From Flavobacteriaceae bacterium (lineage in GTDB: Bacteria > Bacteroidota > Bacteroidia > Flavobacteriales > Flavobacteriaceae): a stretch of DNA of 48,268 nt. The DNA is taken from positions 1 through 48,268 of the forward strand of contig PKDU01000035.1 of assembly GCA_002862705.1 (NCBI GenBank), in the 5' to 3' direction. Every line of letters starts with the position of its first letter. Within the stretch, counting starts at the first letter, position 1. Both the position numbers and the translations under genes were made by a program. The notes under the pieces are model-generated. The model ran no database searches. It was not told the DNA's origin and saw nothing but the letters and a program-made list of their open reading frames with translations. Shown piece after piece: positions 9,073-16,798 of this stretch.

Positions 9073-10084
9073 TTATTTTTACTTCAAACAGTTTGTCCCA
9101 ATATTTTCCTGTAACAAAAAAAGTCTTGCGTTCTGGGTGATAAGCAATCCCATTAAATACGTCCAATTGATTGTGTTGTGTGACCTGTTTCTTAAGTCCA
9201 GAAAAATCAACAACACCCGAAACAATCCCGGTCGTGGCATCAAAAATCACAACCACGTCTTTGTTAAACTGATAGGTGTTAGCATAAATCTTTCCATTCA
9301 CATATTCAAGCTCGTTGACTTTAGTGAGAAAGGTGTTGTGCGTGACGATGTCTACACTAGACAGCTCTTCAAATGTATCAGGGTCAAGCTTCCAAAGCTT
9401 TTGGCTGCCATCTGTTTTGTATAAAAAAGTGCCATCACTACACAACCCCCAGCCTTCGGGGCTTTTGGTGTATGAAAACGATTTTTCCAGCGTTAAATCA
9501 TCGGGATTGTAAACAAAACCTAATTTCTTTTTATAGGTTAGTTGAACGATTTTTCCATCGGAATAGGTGATGCCTTCTGCGAAATACGCCTTGTCTATCG
9601 GCAATTTTTGAATGACTTCTCCTGTCTTATAATTTACCTTCCGCAACGATGAATTGCCATACTTCCCAGTGCTTTCAAACAAGGTGCCGTTGACAAACTC
9701 CAAGCCCTGAGTGTAAGCGTTGATGTCATGCGGGTAGCTTTTGATGAGCTCGTAGCCGTATACTTTTGGTTGGTTGGGTGCAAATACGCGAATATTTTTG
9801 GTTACTTCTTTGGTGCCATCAGCGGTTTCGACAATGGCTTTTACCGTTTGCTCTCCCGTTTTTGAAGGAATTATATAGGGTTCTTGTAGGGCTTCATCCT
9901 CAAAATAAAAGCTGTATGACTGATTTTCAACGCTTGGTTTTATTGATAAAAATATGGTATCCGCAACGGTTGGATTTTTAGTACTAGAGGTTGTGGTTAT
10001 TTTGTATCGCAACGACTGTTTTGATGAACAAGCCGAAAGTGCGAGTAGGGCAAGGGTCAGATAGGTAAATACGCGAAGTTTCAT
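9062..10084 (-). CDS. Glutaminyl-peptide cyclotransferase-like lipoprotein (Glu_cyclase_2 family)
   Basis: The 340-residue lipoprotein has a signal peptide ending LSAC (C19). Residues 20-105 are an extra beta-rich domain. From about residue 110 the sequence follows the plant-type glutamine cyclotransferase beta-propeller: YPHDINAYTQGLEFVNGTLFESTGKYGNSSLRKV, FAEGITYSDGKIVQLTYKK, NELEYVNGKIYANTY, VFNGIAYHPERKTFFVTGKYWDKLFEV. This family forms pyroglutamate from N-terminal glutamine, and the activity here is inferred from the family. The start is supported by a -7 box ending 4 nt upstream. It is the first gene of a two-gene unit with the beta-helix lipoprotein. Confidence 0.87.
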   Translation of the reverse strand: MKLRVFTYLTLALLALSACSSKQSLRYKITTTSSTKNPTVADTIFLSIKPSVENQSYSFYFEDEALQEPYIIPSKTGEQTVKAIVETADGTKEVTKNIRVFAPNQPKVYGYELIKSYPHDINAYTQGLEFVNGTLFESTGKYGNSSLRKVNYKTGEVIQKLPIDKAYFAEGITYSDGKIVQLTYKKKLGFVYNPDDLTLEKSFSYTKSPEGWGLCSDGTFLYKTDGSQKLWKLDPDTFEELSSVDIVTHNTFLTKVNELEYVNGKIYANTYQFNKDVVVIFDATTGIVSGVVDFSGLKKQVTQHNQLDVFNGIAYHPERKTFFVTGKYWDKLFEVKIIEK

Positions 10085-10088
10085 TGGA

Positions 10089-10096
10089 CAAATATA
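10089..10096 (-). promoter_or_regulatory. -7 promoter element for the cyclotransferase-like lipoprotein
   Basis: TATATTTG on the minus strand, perfect TAnnTTTG, ending 4 nt before the ATG at 10084. It is another apparently leaderless gene, divergent from the SRP RNA promoter. Confidence 0.65.
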
Positions 10097-10143
10097 TTGC
10101 TTAAAAATATGAATATTGTCTCTAATACAATACGCAAAGCCCG

Positions 10144-10151
10144 TATATTTG
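10144..10151 (+). promoter_or_regulatory. -7 promoter element for the SRP RNA gene
   Basis: TATATTTG matches TAnnTTTG perfectly. The next four bases are CATT and the RNA's first pairing base is at 10156, the expected transcript start. A TTG at 10116-10118 is 25 nt upstream, longer than usual, so the -33 is uncertain. Confidence 0.65.
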
Positions 10152-10155
10152 CATT

Positions 10156-10250
10156 GGGCAGGTTCTACACAACCAGCTCCTGCTGAATCCCCCAGGGCGG
10201 AAACGCAGCAAGGGTAAGCGGTCGTAGCGGTGTGCTGTAGGTAGCCTGCC
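10156..10250 (+). ncRNA. ffs: Signal recognition particle RNA (small bacterial 4.5S type)
   Basis: The conserved SRP domain IV is clear: CCCAGGGCGGAAACGCAGCA followed by AGGGTAAG, which holds the GGAA-type apical loop and the AGCA...GGG internal loop bound by Ffh. The ends pair: GGCAGG at the 5' end with CCTGCC at the 3' end, and CTACA with TGTAG inside. The RNA is about 95 nt and is followed directly by eight T residues (10251-10258). It guides Ffh/FtsY targeting of membrane proteins. The transcript start is inferred from the -7 box at 10144-10151. Confidence 0.9.
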
Positions 10251-10258
10251 TTTTTTTT
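10251..10258 (+). terminator. T-tract after the SRP RNA stem, abutting the next start codon
   Basis: Eight T residues directly follow the closing stem of the SRP RNA, making a plausible intrinsic terminator. The next gene's ATG begins at the very next base (10259). Any transcript reaching that gene from the SRP promoter must read through this point. Confidence 0.55.
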
Positions 10259-11071
10259 ATGGAAAATTCACGCGTTGTTCTTATTACAGGTGCTTCTTCA
10301 GGAATAGGTCTTTCCATAGGCCAACACCTATCTTCACTGCAATATCAGGTTGTCGGGACCAGTAGAAATCCCGATAAGTACCCCAACCACCCTTTTCCCT
10401 TAATAGCCATGGATGTGTTGGACAATACTGCTGTAAAAGACGGTATAGCTGCTGTAATAGCAGCGTATGCGCGCATAGATGTACTGATCAACAATGCCGG
10501 TATGGGAATGGCTGGTCCTTTGGAAGAAATGGATTTGAAAGCGGTTGATAGCCTAATGAACACCAATTTGAACGGACCTATTCGCGTTATGCAGCACGCA
10601 TTAGCGGTCATGCACAAGCAACAATCAGGCACGATTATTAATGTAGCTTCTCTGGCTGGCGACAATGGTTTGCCTTTTAGAAGTATTTATGCGGCCTCCA
10701 AAGCAGCGCTGATGCGCGTTAGTGAAAGCTTGCGACTTGAGTTGCGTCATACCCCCATCCAGTGTACCGTATTGTCTCCCGGCTCCATTAAAACCGCTAT
10801 TGCGGAAAACCGTTATTACGCACCGCTCGCTGAGAATTCGATTTATTACAAACAATACAAGGCGTCACTGGCAGATATGGATACCCATGTCAATAAAGGG
10901 CTTCCTCCAATTTGTGTGGCCAAAAAAGTTGAAAAACTCATAAATAACAAGAAATTAAAACCGCATTACAGCGTAGGTCCATTTTTAGAAGTACTTTCGC
11001 CAATAATTAAGTTTTTGTTGCCGCAACGGGCTTATGAAAATCTAATAGCATCCTTTTATAACTTAAATTAA
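10259..11071 (+). CDS. Short-chain dehydrogenase/reductase (SDR)
   Basis: This is a 270-residue classical SDR, an NAD(P)-dependent oxidoreductase of unknown substrate. It has the cofactor motif TGASSGIG (from residue 10), NNAGMG near 78-83, the catalytic serine in [10 protein letters not shown], the YAASK catalytic tetrad segment near 148, and the LSPGSIKT loop. The C-terminal 70 residues are longer than minimal SDRs and resemble the 'classical 1-like' group acting on lipids or retinol-like substrates. The start abuts the SRP RNA T-tract and no separate promoter is visible, so expression probably depends on read-through from ffs. Only 4 nt separate it from the transaldolase gene. Confidence 0.92.
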   Translation: MENSRVVLITGASSGIGLSIGQHLSSLQYQVVGTSRNPDKYPNHPFPLIAMDVLDNTAVKDGIAAVIAAYARIDVLINNAGMGMAGPLEEMDLKAVDSLMNTNLNGPIRVMQHALAVMHKQQSGTIINVASLAGDNGLPFRSIYAASKAALMRVSESLRLELRHTPIQCTVLSPGSIKTAIAENRYYAPLAENSIYYKQYKASLADMDTHVNKGLPPICVAKKVEKLINNKKLKPHYSVGPFLEVLSPIIKFLLPQRAYENLIASFYNLN

Positions 11072-11075
11072 ACAC

Positions 11076-11729
11076 ATGAAATTTTTTATCGATACTGCCA
11101 ATTTAGATCAAATCAAAGAAGCGCAATCCCTTGGAATTTTAGATGGGGTAACAACCAATCCATCTCTGATGGCCAAAGAAGGAATTACGGGTCAAGAGAA
11201 TATCATAGCCCATTATAAAGCCATTTGTGAAATTGTAGAAGGGGATGTTTCTGCTGAAGTAATCGCTACTGACTTTGAAGGCATGATTTCAGAAGGGGAA
11301 GCGCTTGCTGCACTTCATCCGCAAATTGTGGTTAAGATACCCATGATTCTTGAAGGAATTAAGGCCATCAAGTATTTTGCTGACAAAGGCATTAAAACAA
11401 ACTGTACGCTTGTGTTCTCAACAGGCCAAGCTTTGCTAGCAGCAAAAGCAGGTGCAACATATGTGTCGCCCTTTATCGGTCGTTTGGACGATGTGTCTAC
11501 AGATGGTCTTCAGCTGATTGAGGACATTAGAAATGTATATGATAATTATGCATTCAAAACTGAAATTTTAGCTGCTTCAGTCCGTCACACCATGCACGTT
11601 ATTGACTGCGCACATATCGGTGCCGATGTCATGACAGGCCCTTTGAGTGCTATTGCTGGTTTGGCAAAGCACCCGTTAACGGATATAGGTTTGGCTAAAT
11701 TTTTAGCAGATTATAAGAAGGGTAACTAA
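11076..11729 (+). CDS. tal: Transaldolase / fructose-6-phosphate aldolase family protein
   Basis: This is a 217-residue member of the small transaldolase (MipB/TalC/FSA) family. It starts [15 protein letters not shown], then [14 protein letters not shown]. The Schiff-base lysine is K87 in VVKIPM, followed by [31 protein letters not shown] and EILAASVRH. The family either transfers dihydroxyacetone units in the pentose phosphate pathway or cleaves fructose 6-phosphate, and the sequence alone does not separate these roles. It is cotranscribed with the SDR gene (4-nt spacing) and followed by a hairpin terminator. Confidence 0.92.
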   Translation: MKFFIDTANLDQIKEAQSLGILDGVTTNPSLMAKEGITGQENIIAHYKAICEIVEGDVSAEVIATDFEGMISEGEALAALHPQIVVKIPMILEGIKAIKYFADKGIKTNCTLVFSTGQALLAAKAGATYVSPFIGRLDDVSTDGLQLIEDIRNVYDNYAFKTEILAASVRHTMHVIDCAHIGADVMTGPLSAIAGLAKHPLTDIGLAKFLADYKKGN

Positions 11730-11749
11730 AACATACACAATCATATGTA

Positions 11750-11779
11750 AAAAGCTCGCAGTATTTCTGCGGGCTTTTC
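11750..11779 (+). terminator. Intrinsic terminator of the SDR-tal unit
   Basis: A 12-bp stem with one G-T wobble (AAAAGCTCGCAG, loop TATTT, CTGCGGGCTTTT), ending in T residues, 20 nt after the tal stop. The right arm runs straight into the -7 box of the next gene, so the ABC-F promoter upstream region and this terminator share DNA. Confidence 0.8.
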
Positions 11780-11787
11780 TATTTTTG
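11780..11787 (+). promoter_or_regulatory. -7 promoter element for the ABC-F gene
   Basis: TATTTTTG, perfect TAnnTTTG, ends 14 nt before the ABC-F ATG at 11802. Its -33 region would fall inside the tal terminator hairpin, and no TTG is present there. Confidence 0.5.
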
Positions 11788-11801
11788 CAAAAAATTAATC
11801 T

Positions 11802-13424
11802 ATGCTATCGGTATCGAATCTTTCAGTTCAATTTGGCAAACGCGTGCTATTTGACGAAGTGAACACTTCGTTTAATCACGGCAATTGCTACGGTATCATT
11901 GGTGCTAATGGTGCTGGTAAATCTACTTTTCTTAAAGTGATTACAGGCGAGATGGAGCCCAACTCTGGACACGTTCACCTTGAACCGGGGAAGCGTATGT
12001 CGGTATTGGAGCAAGATCACTTTGCCTGTGATGACTTTCCTGTTTTGGAAACCGTTATAAGAGGAAACAAACCGCTTTATGCCATCAAAAAGGAAATGGA
12101 CGATCTCTATGCCAAACCTGATTTTTCTGATGCAGACAGCAATCGAGTAGGGGAACTTCAAATCAAATACGAAGAAATGAACGGCTGGAATGCGGAAAGC
12201 GATGCCGCCGCCATGTTGTCCAACTTGGATATTTCAGAAGCACAGCACTACACCCTTATGAAAGACCTTGACGGAAAGCAGAAGGTACGTGTACTTCTGG
12301 CTCAGGCTTTGTTTGGCAATCCTGATGTACTGATCATGGATGAGCCTACCAACGACTTGGACTACGAAACCATTCAATGGCTTGAAAGCTTTTTGGCCAA
12401 TTATGATAACACGGTTATCGTGGTGTCTCACGACCGTCACTTTTTAGATGCCGTTTGTACGCATATCTCTGATGTTGATTTCGGAAAAATCAATCACTAC
12501 TCTGGAAATTATACCTTTTGGTACGAGTCCAGTCAATTGGCAGCCAAGCAGCGTGCTCAACAGAACAAAAAGTCTGAGGAAAAGAAAAAAGAATTAGAAG
12601 AATTCATTGCACGTTTTAGCGCTAATGTTGCCAAATCAAAGCAGGCGACTTCCAGAAAGAAAATGATAGACAAGCTTAACATAGAAGACATACGTCCGTC
12701 TTCTAGACGTTATCCTGCTATTATATTTGAGCAAGAGCGTGAAGCTGGTGATCAAATCCTAAACGTAGAAAATCTTGCAGCTGAAGCAGATGGCAAAACG
12801 CTTTTTTCAGGAATAGATATCAATCTTGCTAAAAACGATAAAGTAGTGGTTTACAGCAAAGATGCGCGTGCTGCCACGGCCTTCTATGAAATTTTAAATG
12901 GCAATCAGCAGCCCACTGCTGGTTCCTTTAAATGGGGGGTAACCACCAACCAAAGTTATTTGCCACTAGACAACGCCATGTATTTTGATACCGAAGACTC
13001 ACTTGTGGATTGGTTGCGTCAATATGCCAAAACAGATGAAGAGCGTGAAGCGGTATTCTTGCGTGGTTTTTTGGGTAAGATGCTATTTAGTGGGGACGAG
13101 GCATTGAAATCTGCAAAAGTCCTTTCTGGTGGTGAAAAAGTCCGTTGTATGTTATCACGTATGATGATGGTACGTGCTAATGTATTGATGTTAGACGAAC
13201 CCACAAATCACCTTGACTTGGAATCCATTACTGCATTCAACAATTCGCTTATTAAGTTTAAAGGAACGGTACTGCTTACCACACATGACCACGCATTTGC
13301 GCAGTCGGTTGGAAATAGGGTAGTAGAGTTAACGCCAAAAGGAGTTATTGATCGTCATATGACGTTTGATGAATATATGCTTGATTCTAAAATCAAGGAA
13401 TTGCGTGAGAAGATGTATGCCTAG
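11802..13424 (+). CDS. ABC-F family ATPase (YbiT-like) with degenerate second nucleotide-binding site
   Basis: The 540-residue protein has two ABC domains joined by a charged linker and no membrane segments, as in ABC-F proteins that act on the ribosome. Domain 1 has Walker A GANGAGKST (34-42), a modified signature LDGKQKVR in place of LSGGQ, and Walker B VLIMDEPTNDLD. The linker (about 240-310) is rich in Lys and Glu. Domain 2 keeps LSGGEKVR and VLMLDEPTNHLD, but its Walker A position reads VVYSKDARAATAFYEIL, with no GxxGxGK[ST]. A translation-factor role is inferred from the family. It overlaps the convergent DUF2007 gene by 4 nt. Confidence 0.9.
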   Translation: MLSVSNLSVQFGKRVLFDEVNTSFNHGNCYGIIGANGAGKSTFLKVITGEMEPNSGHVHLEPGKRMSVLEQDHFACDDFPVLETVIRGNKPLYAIKKEMDDLYAKPDFSDADSNRVGELQIKYEEMNGWNAESDAAAMLSNLDISEAQHYTLMKDLDGKQKVRVLLAQALFGNPDVLIMDEPTNDLDYETIQWLESFLANYDNTVIVVSHDRHFLDAVCTHISDVDFGKINHYSGNYTFWYESSQLAAKQRAQQNKKSEEKKKELEEFIARFSANVAKSKQATSRKKMIDKLNIEDIRPSSRRYPAIIFEQEREAGDQILNVENLAAEADGKTLFSGIDINLAKNDKVVVYSKDARAATAFYEILNGNQQPTAGSFKWGVTTNQSYLPLDNAMYFDTEDSLVDWLRQYAKTDEEREAVFLRGFLGKMLFSGDEALKSAKVLSGGEKVRCMLSRMMMVRANVLMLDEPTNHLDLESITAFNNSLIKFKGTVLLTTHDHAFAQSVGNRVVELTPKGVIDRHMTFDEYMLDSKIKELREKMYA

Positions 13425-13624
13425 ATAAGGCTTTTTGCTTTTTTAAGATCAGACTTGGCTACCCAAAGATGTTGCATCAAGGATGCTGAACCAAAACCCG
13501 CCAAACGGGCAGACTCACCTTCGTCTTTGATGATGGGAAATATACCGTTTTCTTCTAATAGCACTTTGACCCGTTGTACTTCGACAACATTGGTTGCACA
13601 TAAAAGAACAAAAGTATCGTCCAT
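13421..13624 (-). CDS. DUF2007 small protein
   Basis: This 67-residue soluble protein shows the DUF2007 pattern: a beta-alpha start (TFVLLCATNVVEVQRVKVLLEENGI), then FPIIKDEGE, a Gly-rich turn, and LWVAKSDLKKAKSLI. Family members are called putative signal-transducing proteins, with no proven function. The ATG overlaps the stop of the upstream membrane-protein gene (ATGA), so the two are coupled. It is convergent with the ABC-F gene. Confidence 0.8.
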   Translation of the reverse strand: MDDTFVLLCATNVVEVQRVKVLLEENGIFPIIKDEGESARLAGFGSASLMQHLWVAKSDLKKAKSLI

Positions 13625-14259
13625 CAGCTGTTGTAGTATTTGCTATTCCAAATAGCTCTATTAAAGTTCTTGCCTGTAGCGAATGTATAATAAATTACAA
13701 TTGCCGCCACAGCTTTGAACATGAAGAAATAAATCATGATAAAATCACGAGTCGTCGGGTTGGGTGTGAATAACGACATAGGCACAAAAAAGCTTAGAAA
13801 AAAGCTAAACACCAATAGTGAAATACAAGCAGTGATGATATTTTTAAATGGCCATACCATTGCCTTGCGGAATGGATGTAAATCATCGCCCCATTGATGA
13901 ATCAAATAATAATAGCCATTGCCCATAGGAGCAAACAACAAAGGGTCGTCGGCATTTTCCAATTTAAAAAGCTTAGAAGGTGCCATAATTTTAAGATCTG
14001 TTAAATCGGTATTGTGGGTAGCCTCGATAGATTTGATTTGCGCTACGGCTTCCACAGGAAAATCACCTTTAAACAAAGTAGCATCCAAGAATCGCAACCT
14101 GAAATCAATACATGTCTTTTTTATTTGACTGATGTGATACACACGACTGGATTCTAGCTTATCCAAATCAAAGTTATTTACCGTTGATGTGGTCAAGGGT
14201 TCTTGGTTAACAGCTTTGACTTTATTTAATTCTTGATAAATATCTGTTTGAGCGAACAT
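13624..14259 (-). CDS. Uncharacterised membrane protein with two C-terminal transmembrane helices
   Basis: I do not recognise the family of this 211-residue protein. The first 140 residues look soluble, mixed alpha/beta, with LFKLENADDPLLFAPMGNGYYYLIHQWG just before the membrane part. Two hydrophobic helices follow (about 145-168, IITACISLLVFSFFLSFFVP, and about 178-198, FIMIYFFMFKAVAAIVIYYT). The domain order suggests a cytosolic module anchored in the inner membrane. It heads a two-gene unit with the DUF2007 protein and has the best promoter match of the window (both -33 and -7). Confidence 0.7.
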   Translation of the reverse strand: MFAQTDIYQELNKVKAVNQEPLTTSTVNNFDLDKLESSRVYHISQIKKTCIDFRLRFLDATLFKGDFPVEAVAQIKSIEATHNTDLTDLKIMAPSKLFKLENADDPLLFAPMGNGYYYLIHQWGDDLHPFRKAMVWPFKNIITACISLLVFSFFLSFFVPMSLFTPNPTTRDFIMIYFFMFKAVAAIVIYYTFATGKNFNRAIWNSKYYNS

Positions 14260-14283
14260 AGTATTTTCTTTTTAACAATTTTT

Positions 14284-14313
14284 CAAATATACGCATAACA
14301 TTCATACAATCAA
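14284..14313 (-). promoter_or_regulatory. Promoter with -33 and -7 boxes for the membrane protein / DUF2007 unit
   Basis: On the minus strand TTG (14311-14313), a 19-nt spacer, then TATATTTG (14284-14291). This fits the Bacteroidota TTG-N19-21-TAnnTTTG consensus fully. The box ends 24 nt before the ATG at 14259, so this message has a leader. Confidence 0.75.
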
Positions 14314-14337
14314 CTGTTTAATGCTCATTAAACACTA

Positions 14338-16746
14338 CTAGTTTCGAAGCTCAGCGCCAAGCTGTTTGTGGTACTGGTCAGCAATTTTTTGCATGGCCTT
14401 ATCAATCTGCTTGTCGGTAAGGGTTTTCTCCTTGTCACGCAGGGTAAAATTAAGCGCATAGGATTTTTTTCCCTCTGGAACGCCCTTGCCTGTAAACACA
14501 TCAAAAAGCCCAACGTCTTCTAGCAAATGCCGCTCTGTTTTTTGTGCAATTTGATACAGTTCTTTAAACGAAGTGCTTTTGTCTACCAAGAGGGCGAGAT
14601 CACGATGAACCGATGGGAACTTAGAAAGTCCTTTTACTTTGATTTTTTGTTTTACTAATTGTGACAGTGCATCCACAGCCAACGTGCAAGCAAATACGTC
14701 TTGGTCAATAGAAATTCCGTTAAATCCTGTTAAATCTATCCAGCCGTAGGTGCCAATAGTTATTTTGCCGATGCTCAACGCAACACTTTCTTTAAAAAAC
14801 GGATGGTCACTGGGGGTTTCATTTACGGTCAGTCCCAAACGATCTAGTACACCATTCACAATTCCTTTTAGGAAAAAGAAATCAGATTTTTGTTCTGAAA
14901 CAGCCCAGTTATTCTCTAATTGTTTTCCAGTAACAACCATACCAAGTGTAGCTTCTTGCCTATTGCCTTCAGCCGTTTTGTGGTACTGATTTCCAAATTC
15001 AAAAAAGCGCAAGTCTTGCTGCTGTCTGTTGATGTTAAACTGCACGGATTCTAGCATACCATAAATAAGGTTAGTACGCATTACGGAAAGCTCACTACTC
15101 AAAGGATTAAGTATTTCCACCATGTTTTTGATATTGCTATCATGCTTAGGGGAAGTCAGGGAGTTGTTGTAAATCTCATAAAAACCTTGCGCAACTAGTT
15201 GTTGGGCAATGCGTGCTCCCAGCTGATTGGTGTTGTTTTTTGCCAAGTTCGGGATCGAGCTGTTTAGCTTATTTCCTGTTGGAATATTATTGTATCCGTA
15301 TACCCTTAAAACCTCTTCGACAACATCGGCAGGTCTTCGTACATCTGCCCGATAGGTAGGAACTTCTAAGCCAATCGAAGTTTCTGTTACATGGGCGATT
15401 TTGATATCTAAATCTCGAATGATTTTTTTGATTTTCTCACGCGGAATTTCGTGACCTATTAATTTGTTCATGTACTCGTACTTCAACAATACCTGATGTG
15501 GTTCCTGTTTGATGGGATATTCATCAATAATTTCTGAACTAATGGCTCCACCTGCAACTTCTTGAATAAGTATGGCAGCTCTCCTAAGGCTGTATTTGAC
15601 CAATTCAATATCGATACCGCGCTCATAACGAAACGAAGCGTCTGTGCTGAGTCCGTGGCGTTTAGCTGTTTTCCGAATACTAACAGGATCAAAGTAAGCG
15701 CTCTCTAAAAATACTTCGGTTGTCTGCTCTGTTACACCAGAATCAAGCCCTCCAAAAACTCCTGCCAAACACATGGGCGTGTCGCCATTGCAAATGACCA
15801 AGTCCTCGCTACTTAATTTGCGTTCAACGCCATCCAAGGTAACAAATGGGGTTCCTTCTTTTAGTTTTTGTACACGCACTACACCACTGCTGATTTTTAC
15901 GCCATCAAAAGCGTGTAAGGGTTGTCCCAGCTCGTGTAATACATAGTTTGTTGCGTCAACAATATTGTTAATGGGTTTTAAGCCTATGGCCTTTAAACGA
16001 TGTTGTATGTGTTCAGGCGAAGGCTTTACTTCAACTCCTGTTATGCGCAAACCACAATAGCGCGGCGCAGCATCAGCATCACGCACATCAATTTTAATGG
16101 CGCCTTTGTAGTTGTCGGTATGAAATGAACTTATGGACGGCGTGATAAGCGTAGTAGTATCTTCCCTTTGGGAGAGTGCTGCACGCAAATCTCTGGCTAC
16201 TCCATAGTGGCTCATGGCATCGGATCGATTGGGGGTAAGCCCAATTTCAAATATTTCATCCGTTACGATTTCAAAAACTTCTTTGCAGGGTTTACCTGCC
16301 TTGTGGTGGTTTTCGAGAACCATAATACCGTCGTGGCTTTGGCCTAGACCCAATTCGTCTTCAGCACAAATCATACCCTGGCTCAACGCTCCTCTGATCT
16401 TACTTTTCTTAATTACAAAAGATTCCCCATTTTCGGCATAAAGCTTTGTGCCTATGGTGGCTACAGGAACCGTTTGGCCTGCAGCAACATTGGGTGCTCC
16501 ACATACAATTTGGACATTTTCGGCTTGGCCTATATCAACTTGCGTTAACTTAAGCTTATCGGCATTGGGGTGTTTTTCACAAGTCAGTACCTTGCCAATA
16601 ACAACACCTTCTAGTCCGCCGGGTATGGATTTATATTGATTAATACCCTCAACTTCTAATCCTAGGTCGGTGAGGATATCACTAATTTCTGAAGCATTTA
16701 AATCGGTTTTTATGAAATCGCGTAACCAGTTGAAAGAAATCTGCAT
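14338..16746 (-). CDS. pheT: Phenylalanine--tRNA ligase beta subunit
   Basis: PheT pairs with PheS in the (alpha-beta)2 synthetase. The 802-residue protein shows every domain in order: N-terminal block SFNWLRDFI, tRNA-binding/EMAP domain with CEKHPNADKLKLTQVDIG and VCGAPNVAAGQTVPVA (about 40-150), the B3/B4 editing region (GLTPNRSDAMSHYGVARDLRA, KPINNIVDATNYV, LDGVERKL), the B5 domain, and a C-terminal FDX-ACB domain (SKFPSVHRDLALLVDK, LFDVFTGKGVPEGKKSYA). The start is backed by a -7 box 17 nt upstream. pheS is not in the window, as is common in this phylum. Confidence 0.97.
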   Translation of the reverse strand: MQISFNWLRDFIKTDLNASEISDILTDLGLEVEGINQYKSIPGGLEGVVIGKVLTCEKHPNADKLKLTQVDIGQAENVQIVCGAPNVAAGQTVPVATIGTKLYAENGESFVIKKSKIRGALSQGMICAEDELGLGQSHDGIMVLENHHKAGKPCKEVFEIVTDEIFEIGLTPNRSDAMSHYGVARDLRAALSQREDTTTLITPSISSFHTDNYKGAIKIDVRDADAAPRYCGLRITGVEVKPSPEHIQHRLKAIGLKPINNIVDATNYVLHELGQPLHAFDGVKISSGVVRVQKLKEGTPFVTLDGVERKLSSEDLVICNGDTPMCLAGVFGGLDSGVTEQTTEVFLESAYFDPVSIRKTAKRHGLSTDASFRYERGIDIELVKYSLRRAAILIQEVAGGAISSEIIDEYPIKQEPHQVLLKYEYMNKLIGHEIPREKIKKIIRDLDIKIAHVTETSIGLEVPTYRADVRRPADVVEEVLRVYGYNNIPTGNKLNSSIPNLAKNNTNQLGARIAQQLVAQGFYEIYNNSLTSPKHDSNIKNMVEILNPLSSELSVMRTNLIYGMLESVQFNINRQQQDLRFFEFGNQYHKTAEGNRQEATLGMVVTGKQLENNWAVSEQKSDFFFLKGIVNGVLDRLGLTVNETPSDHPFFKESVALSIGKITIGTYGWIDLTGFNGISIDQDVFACTLAVDALSQLVKQKIKVKGLSKFPSVHRDLALLVDKSTSFKELYQIAQKTERHLLEDVGLFDVFTGKGVPEGKKSYALNFTLRDKEKTLTDKQIDKAMQKIADQYHKQLGAELRN

Positions 16747-16763
16747 GCTTATTATTTGAATAG

Positions 16764-16771
16764 CAAAGATA
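16764..16771 (-). promoter_or_regulatory. -7 promoter element for pheT
   Basis: TATCTTTG on the minus strand, perfect TAnnTTTG, ends 17 nt before the pheT ATG (16746). It lies in the 52-nt gap between recG and pheT, so pheT probably has its own promoter although recG reads in the same direction. Confidence 0.5.
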
Positions 16772-16798
16772 CAATTAAGATGGTTTTTTGGGCATTAT

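Noticed and set aside
9041..9424. A 127-codon open frame on the plus strand
   Set aside because: It overlaps the two lipoprotein genes on the opposite strand and shows no recognisable protein pattern.
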